Below, in pieces: positions 5,858 through 13,300 of a stretch of DNA of 18,385 nucleotides. Source of the stretch: SFWF01 sp045638145 (GTDB lineage Bacteria > Bacillota > Clostridia > Oscillospirales > Acutalibacteraceae); NCBI GenBank assembly GCA_045638145.1, contig JAZUAU010000010.1, forward strand, positions 1-18,385, written 5' to 3'. Below the pieces are notes generated by a model. That model saw only the letters and a list, made by a program, of their open reading frames with translations, did no database searches and was not told the origin of the DNA. Made by a program: the position numbers and the translations under genes. Numbering within the stretch: position 1 is the stretch's first letter; the number at the start of each line of letters is the position of its first letter.

Positions 5858-6432
5858 AAATAGAAGTCAGAGCGGATGGATGTCGCATCAGCGGATATGT
5901 CAACGTAACCGGAAAGAAATCTCGCCCGATAATTACTCCGCACGGCAGATGTGTGGAGATGGTCGAAGAAAGGGCTTTCGAACGTGCCATTGCTAAGGCG
6001 GGCAATATTGATGTGACCGTGGATCACGATAGTGGGAGTATATTTGCTCATTCTTCAGACGGAACGCTTCGGATGTATGAGGATAGCATAGGTCTGCACG
6101 CAGATGTGATTATTACCGACCCGAACCTTATTGACATTGCTAAAAAAGGCAAAATTAGGGGCTGGAGTTTCGGCATGAGAAACGTTATCGACACTCTTGA
6201 AGAGAGGGCTGGGGAGCTCCCAATCCGTCACATAACGGATTTCGAGTTGGACCACTTGACGCTTGTTGTCAATAAACAACCCTGTTACGCTGCCACATCG
6301 GTCGAAGTAAGGGCAGAAGGAGAGGTTGATGTTGAATATCGAGCGTTTGATAACGATATCAAACTATCTGTCGAAGAAGCCCCACCGAAAATAGATTATT
6401 CGGACTATATCAACCGCATAAATTCTTTATAA
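5854..6432 (+). CDS. Prohead maturation protease, HK97 type (U35)
   Basis: This serine protease is packaged in the prohead and removes scaffold-like N-terminal domains of the capsid protein. The start is TTG, with AAAGGAGGT (5837-5845) 8 nt upstream, overlapping the portal stop. In 192 residues the catalytic His lies in VDHD (H58) and the nucleophile in RGWSFGM (S105). The downstream motif ELDHLTLVVNKQPCYAAT is the expected third block, with its E/D residues near the end of the fold. The acidic C-terminal tail (about 160-192) is less conserved. It sits directly before the capsid gene, as in HK97. Confidence 0.92.
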   Translation: MKIEVRADGCRISGYVNVTGKKSRPIITPHGRCVEMVEERAFERAIAKAGNIDVTVDHDSGSIFAHSSDGTLRMYEDSIGLHADVIITDPNLIDIAKKGKIRGWSFGMRNVIDTLEERAGELPIRHITDFELDHLTLVVNKQPCYAATSVEVRAEGEVDVEYRAFDNDIKLSVEEAPPKIDYSDYINRINSL

Positions 6433-6453
6433 ACCGTCTTCAAAGACGTTTTA
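6431..6453 (+). terminator. Weak hairpin with T run before the capsid gene
   Basis: CGTCT (6435-6439) pairs with AGACG (6444-6448) around TCAA, and flanking AAA/TTT can extend it past a one-base bulge. TTTT follows. It is too short for a strong terminator but could attenuate readthrough or protect a processed 5' end of the abundant capsid mRNA. Confidence 0.3.
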
Positions 6454-6482
6454 AAAACAAAAAATAAAGTGAGGTAAAAACA

Positions 6483-7631
6483 ATGTCCCAGAAAATGAAG
6501 TCTCTTGTTGAGCAGAGAGATAGCCTTAAAAAGCAGCTCAACGAAATTCTCGTAACGGCACAGACCGAAAATCGTGCCATGAGCGACGAAGAAAACGGAA
6601 GATTTGAGGAAATCGAGGGCGAAATCAAGGCAATTGATCGCACTATCGCAGCAGAGGAGCGTGCTCGCGGCATTGGCGATTCCGGAAAAGCGGCAGGTGC
6701 AGGCGGCAATAATGATGAGCCCACCACAGCCGAACTCGAGGAGCGAGCTTTCGCCAACTATATCTATGACCGCGTTTCCGAAAATCGTGCTGAATCAGCC
6801 GCAATGACTCAGGGCGCCAACGGCGGCATCGTCCCCACCACCATTGCCAATCGTATTATTGCCGAGGTCAAGGATATGGTTCCCTTCCTGGAGATGTCCG
6901 AGGTCATCAACACCAACGGTAAGGTTTCCATACCTGTATATACCGAGGATGGCACGAACGCAGTAAGCGCAGCCTATGTCGATGAGGGAAATGATCTTAC
7001 TGATAATGTCGGCAAGTTCACAACTGTCGATCTTAATGGTTTCGTTATCGGCGCTCTTGCTCTCGTTTCTGAAAAACTGAAAGATAATGCCGATATCGAC
7101 GTTGTCGGCTTTGTTGTAACTCGCGTTGCCGAAGGCATCGCCGAGATGCTCGAAAAGGAATTTGTAGTAGGAACTGAAGGAAAAATTACCGGTATCCTTT
7201 CTGCAAAGAAGATCGTAAAGGCTGAGTCTGCTGTTGCCATCACTTATGATGAGCTGGTTAACCTTAAGCACAGCCTGAAGCAGCGTTTTCGCAAAAAGGC
7301 TTGTTTTATCATGCATCCTTCTACATACACCGCCATCTGTAAGCTCAAGGATGAAAACGGACTTCCGTATTTCAAGGAGAGCGAATATAAGATTCTTGAT
7401 CTCCCAGTTATCGAATCTGATTCAATGCCTGAGATCGGCGCCGGCAACAAGGTTGTTTCTTGCGCAAATCTTTCCGGTTATACCATTAAAGCAACCAAGA
7501 GCGTCGAGGTTAAGATCCTCCGTGAAAAGTTTGCCACAAAGCATATGCTCGGCGTTCTCGGCTTTGCTGAATATGATGCAAAGATCTCCAATGAGAGAAA
7601 GTTTGCCACCCTTCAGATGGCAGAGGCTTAA
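6483..7631 (+). CDS. Major capsid protein, HK97 fold
   Basis: This is the shell-forming protein. Its 382 residues begin with a charged helical delta domain (about 1-62, heptad-like Lys/Glu) followed by a flexible Gly/Ala/Asn linker (63-80), the part normally removed by the prohead protease. The mature body follows from roughly residue 100: QGANGGIVPTTIANRII, then VPFLEMSEVI, VSIPVYTEDG and the late ATKSVEVKIL and FAEYDAKI segments typical of Phage_capsid (HK97 type). GTGAGG lies 8 nt before the ATG. Codon use is visibly richer in C/G third positions than in the tail-fibre genes, consistent with high expression. The exact cleavage site and any covalent cross-link residues cannot be read reliably. 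Confidence 0.95.
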   Translation: MSQKMKSLVEQRDSLKKQLNEILVTAQTENRAMSDEENGRFEEIEGEIKAIDRTIAAEERARGIGDSGKAAGAGGNNDEPTTAELEERAFANYIYDRVSENRAESAAMTQGANGGIVPTTIANRIIAEVKDMVPFLEMSEVINTNGKVSIPVYTEDGTNAVSAAYVDEGNDLTDNVGKFTTVDLNGFVIGALALVSEKLKDNADIDVVGFVVTRVAEGIAEMLEKEFVVGTEGKITGILSAKKIVKAESAVAITYDELVNLKHSLKQRFRKKACFIMHPSTYTAICKLKDENGLPYFKESEYKILDLPVIESDSMPEIGAGNKVVSCANLSGYTIKATKSVEVKILREKFATKHMLGVLGFAEYDAKISNERKFATLQMAEA

Positions 7632-7633
7632 GT

Positions 7634-7801
7634 ATGAAGGTTAAGGCTCTCAAGAGTTTTGCGGGCGTGGTCAGTATGCACGCAAACGAAACCAAAAACA
7701 TAGCGAATGAAAGTATCGCTAAAAGCTTGATAGCTTGCGGTTATGCAGAAAAGGTTGCAGATACCGCAAAGAAAACGACCACTAAAGAAAGCGGTAAATA
7801 G
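7634..7801 (+). CDS. Small capsid-adjacent protein, 55 residues
   Basis: This frame starts 2 nt after the capsid stop and ends 2 nt before the next start, so it fits the operon spacing exactly. The protein begins MKVKALKSFAGVVSM, has a central segment around IANESIAKSLIACGYAEKV and a Lys/Thr-rich tail (KKTTTKESGK). Short proteins of this kind (a beta-rich opening, then a GYAEKV-like ending) are common between the capsid and connector genes of Firmicutes phages, but their function is unassigned. A minor head or decoration role is possible. Ribosome binding is weak, so translation probably relies on coupling to the capsid gene. Confidence 0.75.
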   Translation: MKVKALKSFAGVVSMHANETKNIANESIAKSLIACGYAEKVADTAKKTTTKESGK

Positions 7802-7803
7802 CA

Positions 7804-8088
7804 GTGAAAATTTCAGAAATGACAGATGCGATAATTATGGAATATTGCGGTATGGATGAGGCGGAGCCGCTTTTGGAAACATACAAAGCGGCCGCAAAAG
7901 CATTCATCTTAGGTTATACAGGGTTAACAAGTCAAGTGCTTGATAATTTTGAGGACCTATCGGTAGCATATTTGATTTTAATAAACGATATGTCGATAAA
8001 CCGCGATTATTCAGTATCTAAGGATACGGTTAATCCTTCGGTCAGTTCAATTCTTAATATGCACTGTATTAACCATATAGCGGGGTAA
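7804..8088 (+). CDS. Head-tail connector, gp6-like
   Basis: The 94-residue protein starts at GTG, 2 nt after the previous stop. It is mostly helical: MTDAIIMEYCGMDEAEPLLETYKAAAKAFILGYTGL, then a second helical half (FEDLSVAYLILINDMSINRDY) and a short tail. This pattern, two helical blocks around a GYTGL-type turn with VAYLILINDM, is that of the gp6/gp15-like connector ring that binds beneath the portal. Position between the capsid and head-closure genes supports it. No ribosome binding site stands out. Confidence 0.82.
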   Translation: MKISEMTDAIIMEYCGMDEAEPLLETYKAAAKAFILGYTGLTSQVLDNFEDLSVAYLILINDMSINRDYSVSKDTVNPSVSSILNMHCINHIAG

Positions 8089-8093
8089 CTACT

Positions 8094-8417
8094 ATGACAT
8101 TCAATAAGCGCATTGTCATTCAACGCGAGGTGCGTGACGGCGAGGGATCGTTTGCCAAAAAAGGATGGAAACCCATCGGAACCATACACGCTAATTGGCA
8201 AAATGCTTTCGGTTCGGAACTGTGGGCGGCCGAAAGTGCTCAGGTCAAAAAACCAGCCACCGTAACGGTGCGTTATAAGGCTTTTAATGCGCTTGGCGTT
8301 GACGAAAAGTGCCGAATCGTCTATAGAGGCGTTACTTACAAAATCATTGACGCTCATGATGTTCAAGAACGTCACATTAAGGTCGAAATAAAGGTGGAGG
8401 CGGTCGTTAATGGCTAA
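8094..8417 (+). CDS. Head closure protein (head-tail adaptor)
   Basis: The 107-residue protein shows the fold-typical sequence of the phage head-tail joining family (SPP1 gp16/HK97 gp7-like): an opening beta strand RIVIQRE, the turn DGEGSFAKKGWKPIGTIHANW, then VTVRYKAFNALGVDEKCRIVYRGVTYKIIDAHDV and a final strand IKVEIKVEAV. The YRGVTYKI motif is the most telling. It forms the ring that seals DNA inside the head and accepts the tail. The stop overlaps the next ATG by 8 nt. Confidence 0.9.
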   Translation: MTFNKRIVIQREVRDGEGSFAKKGWKPIGTIHANWQNAFGSELWAAESAQVKKPATVTVRYKAFNALGVDEKCRIVYRGVTYKIIDAHDVQERHIKVEIKVEAVVNG

Positions 8418-8859
8418 AAGGCAATGGAGTCAATCTTCATACGGCAAAACGGCGTTATCGGCAAAATTTAGTGTAGAAGGCGTTAGTGAACTACTCGAAA
8501 AAATTGCTGATTCCGGTAAAAACGTCGATGCCGCCTGCCATAAAGCGGTCGCCGCCGCCCTGCCGATTATAGAAAAAAGTATGATAGAGGGTGCCAACAG
8601 ACACCGCCGAACCGGCGAAGTTGTAGAAGCTATTGAGCTGCAGGCTGTTAAACAGCAGGGCAACTATATCTACGGCACTGTTGGCATCGATCTTGATAAG
8701 CACCCTGAAGCAATAGAGGGCGTTTTTCAAGAATATGGCGATGGTCATTCGCCCGAATTTCCAGACCCGTTTGTCCGACCTGCAGTCGATGGTAATAAAC
8801 GCCTTATAAACTCCACCGTTAAAAAGGTTTTGAAAAAGGAGGGGATGCCTGTTGAGTAA
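8410..8859 (+). CDS. HK97 gp10-like neck/tail completion protein
   Basis: The 149-residue protein carries the HK97-gp10 signature: an early FSVEGVSELLEKIADSG segment, a helix with AVAAALPIIEKSMIEGAN, then a middle HRRTGEVVEAIEL and the loop GVFQEYGDGHSPEFPDPFVRPAVD, where EYG...PFVRPA is diagnostic. Proteins of this type sit at the head-tail interface and help complete the tail. It overlaps the head-closure gene at its start and the next gene at its end, where AAGGAGG within its own coding sequence serves the downstream TTG start. Confidence 0.9.
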   Translation: MAKRQWSQSSYGKTALSAKFSVEGVSELLEKIADSGKNVDAACHKAVAAALPIIEKSMIEGANRHRRTGEVVEAIELQAVKQQGNYIYGTVGIDLDKHPEAIEGVFQEYGDGHSPEFPDPFVRPAVDGNKRLINSTVKKVLKKEGMPVE

Positions 8860-9220
8860 TTGGTTAAACGCTGCCGAGGCTGCGTTAAAATCCATAAAAG
8901 AAAAGACCAATATCCCGTATGATTGGGAGCGCTTTGAAGCTGAAAGCACTCAGCAGCTCCCGGATAACTTTATTGTTTATTTTTTGGTTGATGAGCCCCC
9001 GGCTTTGATTGCAGATAATAAAGAGTTATCCACCCATCCGCGAATTCAGGTTAGTTTCTTTTACCGTCAAAAGAGCGATTTTCCGCGTATCAAGGATCAA
9101 ATCAAGGAGTTCTTTGTGGCTCAGGGCTTCATTCGCGTGGGATCAGGAAGGATTCCATATCAAAAAGACACCGGCCACTATGGTTGGCGTTATGATTTCA
9201 ATTTTTACGAAAGAAGGTAA
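8852..9220 (+). CDS. Probable tail terminator protein
   Basis: A TTG start with AAGGAGGGG upstream opens this 122-residue protein, overlapping the gp10-like gene by 8 nt. It begins with a helix (SNWLNAAEAALKSIKEKTNI), followed by beta-rich segments (NFIVYFLVDEPP, RIQVSFFYRQKSDFPRIKDQIKEFFVAQGFI) and ends with WRYDFNFYERR. The order gp10-like protein, this protein, major tail protein is the standard position of the ring that caps the tail tube. Family similarity is less direct than for its neighbours, so the name rests mostly on position, size and the alternating alpha/beta pattern. Confidence 0.72.
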   Translation: MSNWLNAAEAALKSIKEKTNIPYDWERFEAESTQQLPDNFIVYFLVDEPPALIADNKELSTHPRIQVSFFYRQKSDFPRIKDQIKEFFVAQGFIRVGSGRIPYQKDTGHYGWRYDFNFYERR

Positions 9221-9226
9221 GAAAAT

Positions 9227-9892
9227 ATGAACGAAAACGAAAAAGATTTATACGGCGAAGTTGTAGGCTGTGATGAAATACATTATTCGTTGCTCAAGAG
9301 TGATACAAAGGAGAAGTATGAGGCTGACACTCCCAAGTATCTTGCACCTGTTGCAGAGATCACGATGGAAGATGGTAGCACGCCTAATAAACGTTTCTAC
9401 GATAATGTTGCTCGTTACGTAGATCTCGTCGAAAATGACGGCAACGTTAGCATCATTGTATCGGGTATTCCGTGTGCGATCGCTGCTATCTTAACCGGTA
9501 AGCACTATGATGCCGCGACCGGCAGGCTGTATGATACGGGCACCGTTGTTGAAACACCTTGGGCAACATTGTCCGGCCGCATGTCTTTAGCGGGCAAACA
9601 CTACAGATATTTCCAGTTTCTTAAGGGCAAGTTTGCAGTAGGAAACACTACGGCAAAAACTAAAGAGGGCGGCAATATCACTCCGAACACTACAGAGCTG
9701 ATATTCGTTCCCGTAACTACAATACATGCCTTCCAGTTGGATGAGAAGACTGTTGCCGGTACTAAGTCTGTTAAGGCTGATACAACCGACAGCGCATTTA
9801 CCGATGCTGCTTCTTGGTTCAGCAAGGTTCAGACTCCGCCTGAAGTAGCAGCGGCCGCTGCTGAAGAGGGCGCTCAGTCTGAGGAAGAATAA
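9227..9892 (+). CDS. Major tail protein (phi13-like tube protein)
   Basis: The tube protein stacks in rings around the tape measure. The 221-residue length fits. The opening YGEVVGCDEIHYSLLKSD, the middle KRFYDNVARYVDLVENDG and the later TPWATLSGRMSLAGKHYRYFQFLKGKF are typical of the phi13 family of siphovirus tube proteins. The last 20 or so residues are Ala/Glu rich (PPEVAAAAAEEGAQSEEE), a flexible acidic tail likely exposed or disordered. It is followed by an intrinsic terminator, which should raise its level above that of the downstream chaperones. Confidence 0.92.
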   Translation: MNENEKDLYGEVVGCDEIHYSLLKSDTKEKYEADTPKYLAPVAEITMEDGSTPNKRFYDNVARYVDLVENDGNVSIIVSGIPCAIAAILTGKHYDAATGRLYDTGTVVETPWATLSGRMSLAGKHYRYFQFLKGKFAVGNTTAKTKEGGNITPNTTELIFVPVTTIHAFQLDEKTVAGTKSVKADTTDSAFTDAASWFSKVQTPPEVAAAAAEEGAQSEEE

Positions 9893-9897
9893 TTTTA

Positions 9898-9929
9898 ATA
9901 GGGCGGTAGCAATATCGCCCTATATTTTC
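9898..9929 (+). terminator. Terminator after the major tail protein gene
   Basis: ATAGGGCG (9898-9905) pairs with CGCCCTAT (9916-9923) around a 10-nt loop, followed by ATTTTC. It lies between the abundant tube protein and the assembly chaperones, which are needed in smaller amounts. It is probably partial, as no new promoter is visible downstream. Confidence 0.7.
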
Positions 9930-9948
9930 TATGAAAGGGAAAACAATA

Positions 9949-10323
9949 ATGAAAACCCCTATTGAGTTACATTTTTATAATAAAAAAGATGAGGTCATTA
10001 AGACCTTTTCTAAATCTACAATACGTTGGAAATTTCTCAAGGAGGCTGTAATTCTCTGTGAAACAGAGGGCGAGCCGGGCCTTGAGTTGATATATGATTT
10101 TGTCTGTCGTTTCTATGATGATAGATTTTCCGTGCGCACGCTTAAAAAACACACTGATGTTGCACAGGTTGCCGCTGTTGCATCACAAATCGTTATGCGT
10201 GTTCTGAATATGATGCAGGAAGAAGGCATTGAAATGCCAAAAAAACCGACCGCGGCGAAGACGAAAAAGATAAGGCGTATGCTTTGCCGTATGATTGGTT
10301 CTTTGAGGTGGAGAGCATCATAA
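9949..10323 (+). CDS. Tail assembly chaperone G
   Basis: The first of two overlapping chaperone frames, 124 residues from the ATG at 9949 (GAAAGGGA ends 8 nt upstream). An upstream in-frame ATG at 9931 has no ribosome binding site. It opens with PIELHFYNKKDEVIKTFSKS, a beta-type N-terminal pattern common in siphovirus G proteins, then helices with LIYDFVCRFYDD and a Lys-rich end. If no frameshift occurs the reading frame ends in a basic tail (MLCRMIGSLRWRAS). G and its frameshifted product GT bind tail tube and tape measure during assembly and are absent from the mature tail. Confidence 0.85.
   Translation: MKTPIELHFYNKKDEVIKTFSKSTIRWKFLKEAVILCETEGEPGLELIYDFVCRFYDDRFSVRTLKKHTDVAQVAAVASQIVMRVLNMMQEEGIEMPKKPTAAKTKKIRRMLCRMIGSLRWRAS
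10239..10245 (+). other. Predicted -1 frameshift site (A AAA AAA)
   Basis: Seven A residues lie in the arrangement A AAA AAA relative to the G frame, so both tRNAs can re-pair after slipping one base back. The -1 frame is closed by TGA at 10230 and open from 10233 to the stop at 10524, so a ribosome slipping here makes the GT fusion of about 192 residues. An internal AGGAAGAAGG (10217-10226) about 13 nt upstream could stimulate the slip, as in dnaX. A downstream structure is not obvious. Confidence 0.8.
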
Positions 10324-10526
10324 TACGCCTTGTGCCTGCATATACGCTTGAAATGATAGATGAAAGCGATATTTATCGCTTGTTGCCATATTATTTTTGG
10401 GATTATCGTAAAGCATTGCGGGCAAAAAAAGAGACAGAGCAGGAAGGTACCGTTGTGGTTAGGAACGGTAAAAAATACAAAAAGATCACTGCGGATCAAG
10501 CTGACTGGCTTGATAAGATATTTTAG
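10245..10526 (+). CDS. T extension of the tail assembly chaperone (GT by -1 frameshift)
   Basis: This is the second chaperone frame, read as a 93-residue extension after the slip at 10239-10245. It contains the helical segment YDWFFEVESIIIRLVPAYTLEMIDESDIYRLLPYYFWDY and ends KKITADQADWLDKIF, a pattern common for the T domain that binds the tape measure. Its own possible start is a TTG at 10284 with no ribosome binding site, so independent translation is unlikely. It lies 14 nt before the tape measure gene, as expected for GT. Confidence 0.8.
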   Translation, partial: TDRGEDEKDKAYALPYDWFFEVESIIIRLVPAYTLEMIDESDIYRLLPYYFWDYRKALRAKKETEQEGTVVVRNGKKYKKITADQADWLDKIF

Positions 10527-10540
10527 AAAGGGGCGGTTAA

Positions 10541-13300
10541 ATGCCTTCAGAATACGCTAATGATTTAATGGCGAGGGTTGGCCTTGATACCACGGAGTGG
10601 AAAAAAGGGATAACAGATCTTAACGCCGGAATAAAGCATATTGAGACCGGTTTTCAGGCTTCAGCCGCTCTTATGGACGACTGGAGCAATTCTTCAGAAG
10701 GTCTTAATAAGCGTTTATCGAGTCTCACGGACAAGCTGGAGCTGCAGAAAAAGAAACTCGAAGTTCTAAAGCAAGCCTATGATGAAGAAGTTGCCGCCAA
10801 TGGAGAAAGCAGCAAGGCGGCGGAGAATCTTGCGAAGCAGATGTATAATGTGCAGAGTGAGATCAAGCGTACCGAAAAGAACCTTGATACATACTCCTCA
10901 AAACTTGAAAAAATGGGCGATAAGGCTGGAAAGGTAGCCAACAAACTAAACGACCTTTCAGGCAAGACGCGTAACCTTTCTATTGCTGCAGGTGCGGGAC
11001 TGACCGCACTTGGTGCGGGGCTTGTAAAGGCAGGAAAGTCGGCAGACGAACTTAATACTCTTGCAAAACAGACAGGTCTTACGACCGAAGAAATACAGAA
11101 ATTCAAATACGCATCGGACATCATCGATGTCGGCTTAGAAGATCTTACCGGATCCTTGCGTAAAATGACCAGAAATATGATCAGCACATCGGCAGAGGTC
11201 AAGGGTGCATGGGAGACCCTGGGTGTTTCTACCGTTGACGCCAATGGTCAGGCAAAGGATGTAGTACAAACTTTTTATGAGGTCGCAGATGCATTGTCGA
11301 AGGTTAAGAATGAAACCGAGCGCGACCAATTAGCGATGCTCATATTCGGTAAATCTGCAAATGATTTAGCGGGTGTGCTGGATGACGGCGGTGCCGCTTT
11401 GCGTCAGTTGGGCCAGGAAGCCGAAGATTTAGGTCTTATTATGTCTCAGGATGCGGTTGACGGTGCTAACGAATTTAATGACGTAATTGATAAGATGAAG
11501 GCCACAATAACCGCTGAGCTTGGAAAGGCCTTTTCGGAAAATGCTGCGCAGCTTACGGATACTATGCAAAGTTTAGCTAACACAATAGTTAGTGTTATTA
11601 AGTTTTTTACAAACCTTCCGGCGCCGGTGCAAAAGGGTGCGGTTGCGATAATGGCACTTACTGCTGCACTATCTCCGCTTTTAAAAATCTCAAGCAGTGG
11701 CATTAAAATTTTTACCAGTGTAAAAAAGGCAATATTAGGAAAGGTAGCGGCACACAAAGCCGCCAAAACGGCTACTGTTGCGGAAACCGTAGCGGTTGAT
11801 GCTAATGCGGCAGCAAATGAAACCGCGGCAGTTGCTGCGACAAAAAACAGCACAGCAACCAGGGCACTTGGAACCGCTGCAAAGGCAGCTACACCATATT
11901 TAATAGCCTTAGGCGCCGCGATAGCGTTTTTTTCACATATGAATAAGAAATATGATGCCGAGGTAAACGCGATTTATGATTCCATCGATGAAAAGCGCAA
12001 CGGATATTACGACGCTGAGTTGGAAAATATTCAAAAATCGCTTGATGCTGAGCAGACGGCAATTGCTGAAAAAACATCCGCTATCGAGAGTTACTATGAT
12101 ACTAAAATCGATAACCTCGATGAAGATCTCGAGGCAACTAAAGAAGCTATTGAATCGGAGCGTGCTCTTTATGAAAAGGCACACGAAGCTCGCATGGATC
12201 AGCTTGAGGAGGAGCGCGACTTAAAGCTCGCTAACATTAAGACTGAGTCAACCAAGCAGATTTCGGCAATTCAGCAGCAAATAGATGCCCTTAATGCTCT
12301 AACAGAAGCAGAAGACAATGAAGAGCAGCGGCGCGAAGATGAGAAAAAACTTCAGGAACTTAAAAACGCAATTCGCGATGCCTCTACCTATGCTGAAAAA
12401 GTTGAAGCAGAGCAGGAATATAGCGATTTTGTTCGCGAACTTGCCCGCAAGGAGGAGCGAGAAAAGCGCGCTCTTCAAATAAAAGAACTCCAAAATCAAA
12501 TTCAAACAATTGAGGAGGAGACGGAAAACCGTGAAAATCAGGTTAACGCTGAATATGAGGCGGCGCGTAAACTCGAAGAGGAAAAGCTTAAACTCACACA
12601 AGAGTATTATGATAAGCGACTTAAAGATCTTGAAGGTTTCATAGAAAAAAGCACCGCAAAACTCGAATCGGCCAAGGCAAAAGAAATTGCCGACACAACG
12701 GCAATGTATGAAGAAACTATAAAACAGCTCGAAACCGAGTTGAAACTTGTTAATCTTCGCAAAACAGCGGCGCAGGAGGCGTCAGATGCGGCAAGAAAAG
12801 CCGCACTTAATGTGCCCTGGTATGCTACTGCTTTTGATGCTGGTAGATACGCTTATGCGGGGCTTACTTTTAATACTTCGCCTGAATTGCAGGCACAAAT
12901 AGACGCCCTTACTCCACAGGAAAAAGCGCAACTATATTTGATGAATAATCCGAAACCAAGCCTGGCGACATATCAAAAGATATTAGCGGGTAACGCAAAC
13001 GGTACAGCTTATTGGCGCGGAGGTCTTACCCGCATCAATGAGATGGGCGGAGAGATTCTCAACTTGCCGCGCGGTACACAGATAATACCGCACGATGTAT
13101 CTATGGAGATGGCTCGCGCCGCAGCTCAGGCATCAGTTACCAACAGTACAACCAACACCACCACCAACAACTACGGTGCACAACAGCAGGTTACAGTGTT
13201 GGAGGTTAGCGGAAAAAAGGTTGCAACTGTAATTGAGCCAACAGTTTCTGTAAAAATGAGCAATAACATATACGGAAGGAGGAGAAGCGGTGGTAGATAA
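10541..13300 (+). CDS. Tape measure protein
   Basis: The tape measure sets tail length. Its 919 residues would span about 135-140 nm at the usual 0.15 nm per residue. An N-terminal helical region (to about 140) leads to hydrophobic stretches (about 145-165, 366-382 and 450-465) that probably insert into the host membrane at DNA ejection. A long charged coiled coil fills about 470-750. The C-terminal part has the signature YWRGGLTRINEMGGEILNLP followed by RGTQIIPHD (about 824-852), then a Thr/Asn-rich linker. No lysozyme or peptidase motif is visible. AAAGGGG lies upstream of the ATG. The gene overlaps Dit by 11 nt. Confidence 0.95.
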   Translation: MPSEYANDLMARVGLDTTEWKKGITDLNAGIKHIETGFQASAALMDDWSNSSEGLNKRLSSLTDKLELQKKKLEVLKQAYDEEVAANGESSKAAENLAKQMYNVQSEIKRTEKNLDTYSSKLEKMGDKAGKVANKLNDLSGKTRNLSIAAGAGLTALGAGLVKAGKSADELNTLAKQTGLTTEEIQKFKYASDIIDVGLEDLTGSLRKMTRNMISTSAEVKGAWETLGVSTVDANGQAKDVVQTFYEVADALSKVKNETERDQLAMLIFGKSANDLAGVLDDGGAALRQLGQEAEDLGLIMSQDAVDGANEFNDVIDKMKATITAELGKAFSENAAQLTDTMQSLANTIVSVIKFFTNLPAPVQKGAVAIMALTAALSPLLKISSSGIKIFTSVKKAILGKVAAHKAAKTATVAETVAVDANAAANETAAVAATKNSTATRALGTAAKAATPYLIALGAAIAFFSHMNKKYDAEVNAIYDSIDEKRNGYYDAELENIQKSLDAEQTAIAEKTSAIESYYDTKIDNLDEDLEATKEAIESERALYEKAHEARMDQLEEERDLKLANIKTESTKQISAIQQQIDALNALTEAEDNEEQRREDEKKLQELKNAIRDASTYAEKVEAEQEYSDFVRELARKEEREKRALQIKELQNQIQTIEEETENRENQVNAEYEAARKLEEEKLKLTQEYYDKRLKDLEGFIEKSTAKLESAKAKEIADTTAMYEETIKQLETELKLVNLRKTAAQEASDAARKAALNVPWYATAFDAGRYAYAGLTFNTSPELQAQIDALTPQEKAQLYLMNNPKPSLATYQKILAGNANGTAYWRGGLTRINEMGGEILNLPRGTQIIPHDVSMEMARAAAQASVTNSTTNTTTNNYGAQQQVTVLEVSGKKVATVIEPTVSVKMSNNIYGRRRSGGR

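Noticed and set aside
6795..7316. 173-residue - strand frame inside the capsid gene
   Set aside because: It lies antisense to a clear HK97 capsid protein; long antisense frames are common in such coding DNA.
10284..10526. Independent gene starting at TTG 10284
   Set aside because: No ribosome binding site, and the frame opens at 10233 right before the A AAA AAA slip site; the -1 frameshift product explains it better.
10541..13300. Peptidoglycan hydrolase domain in the tape measure
   Set aside because: No lysozyme, transglycosylase or M23 catalytic motif is seen; the middle is coiled coil.
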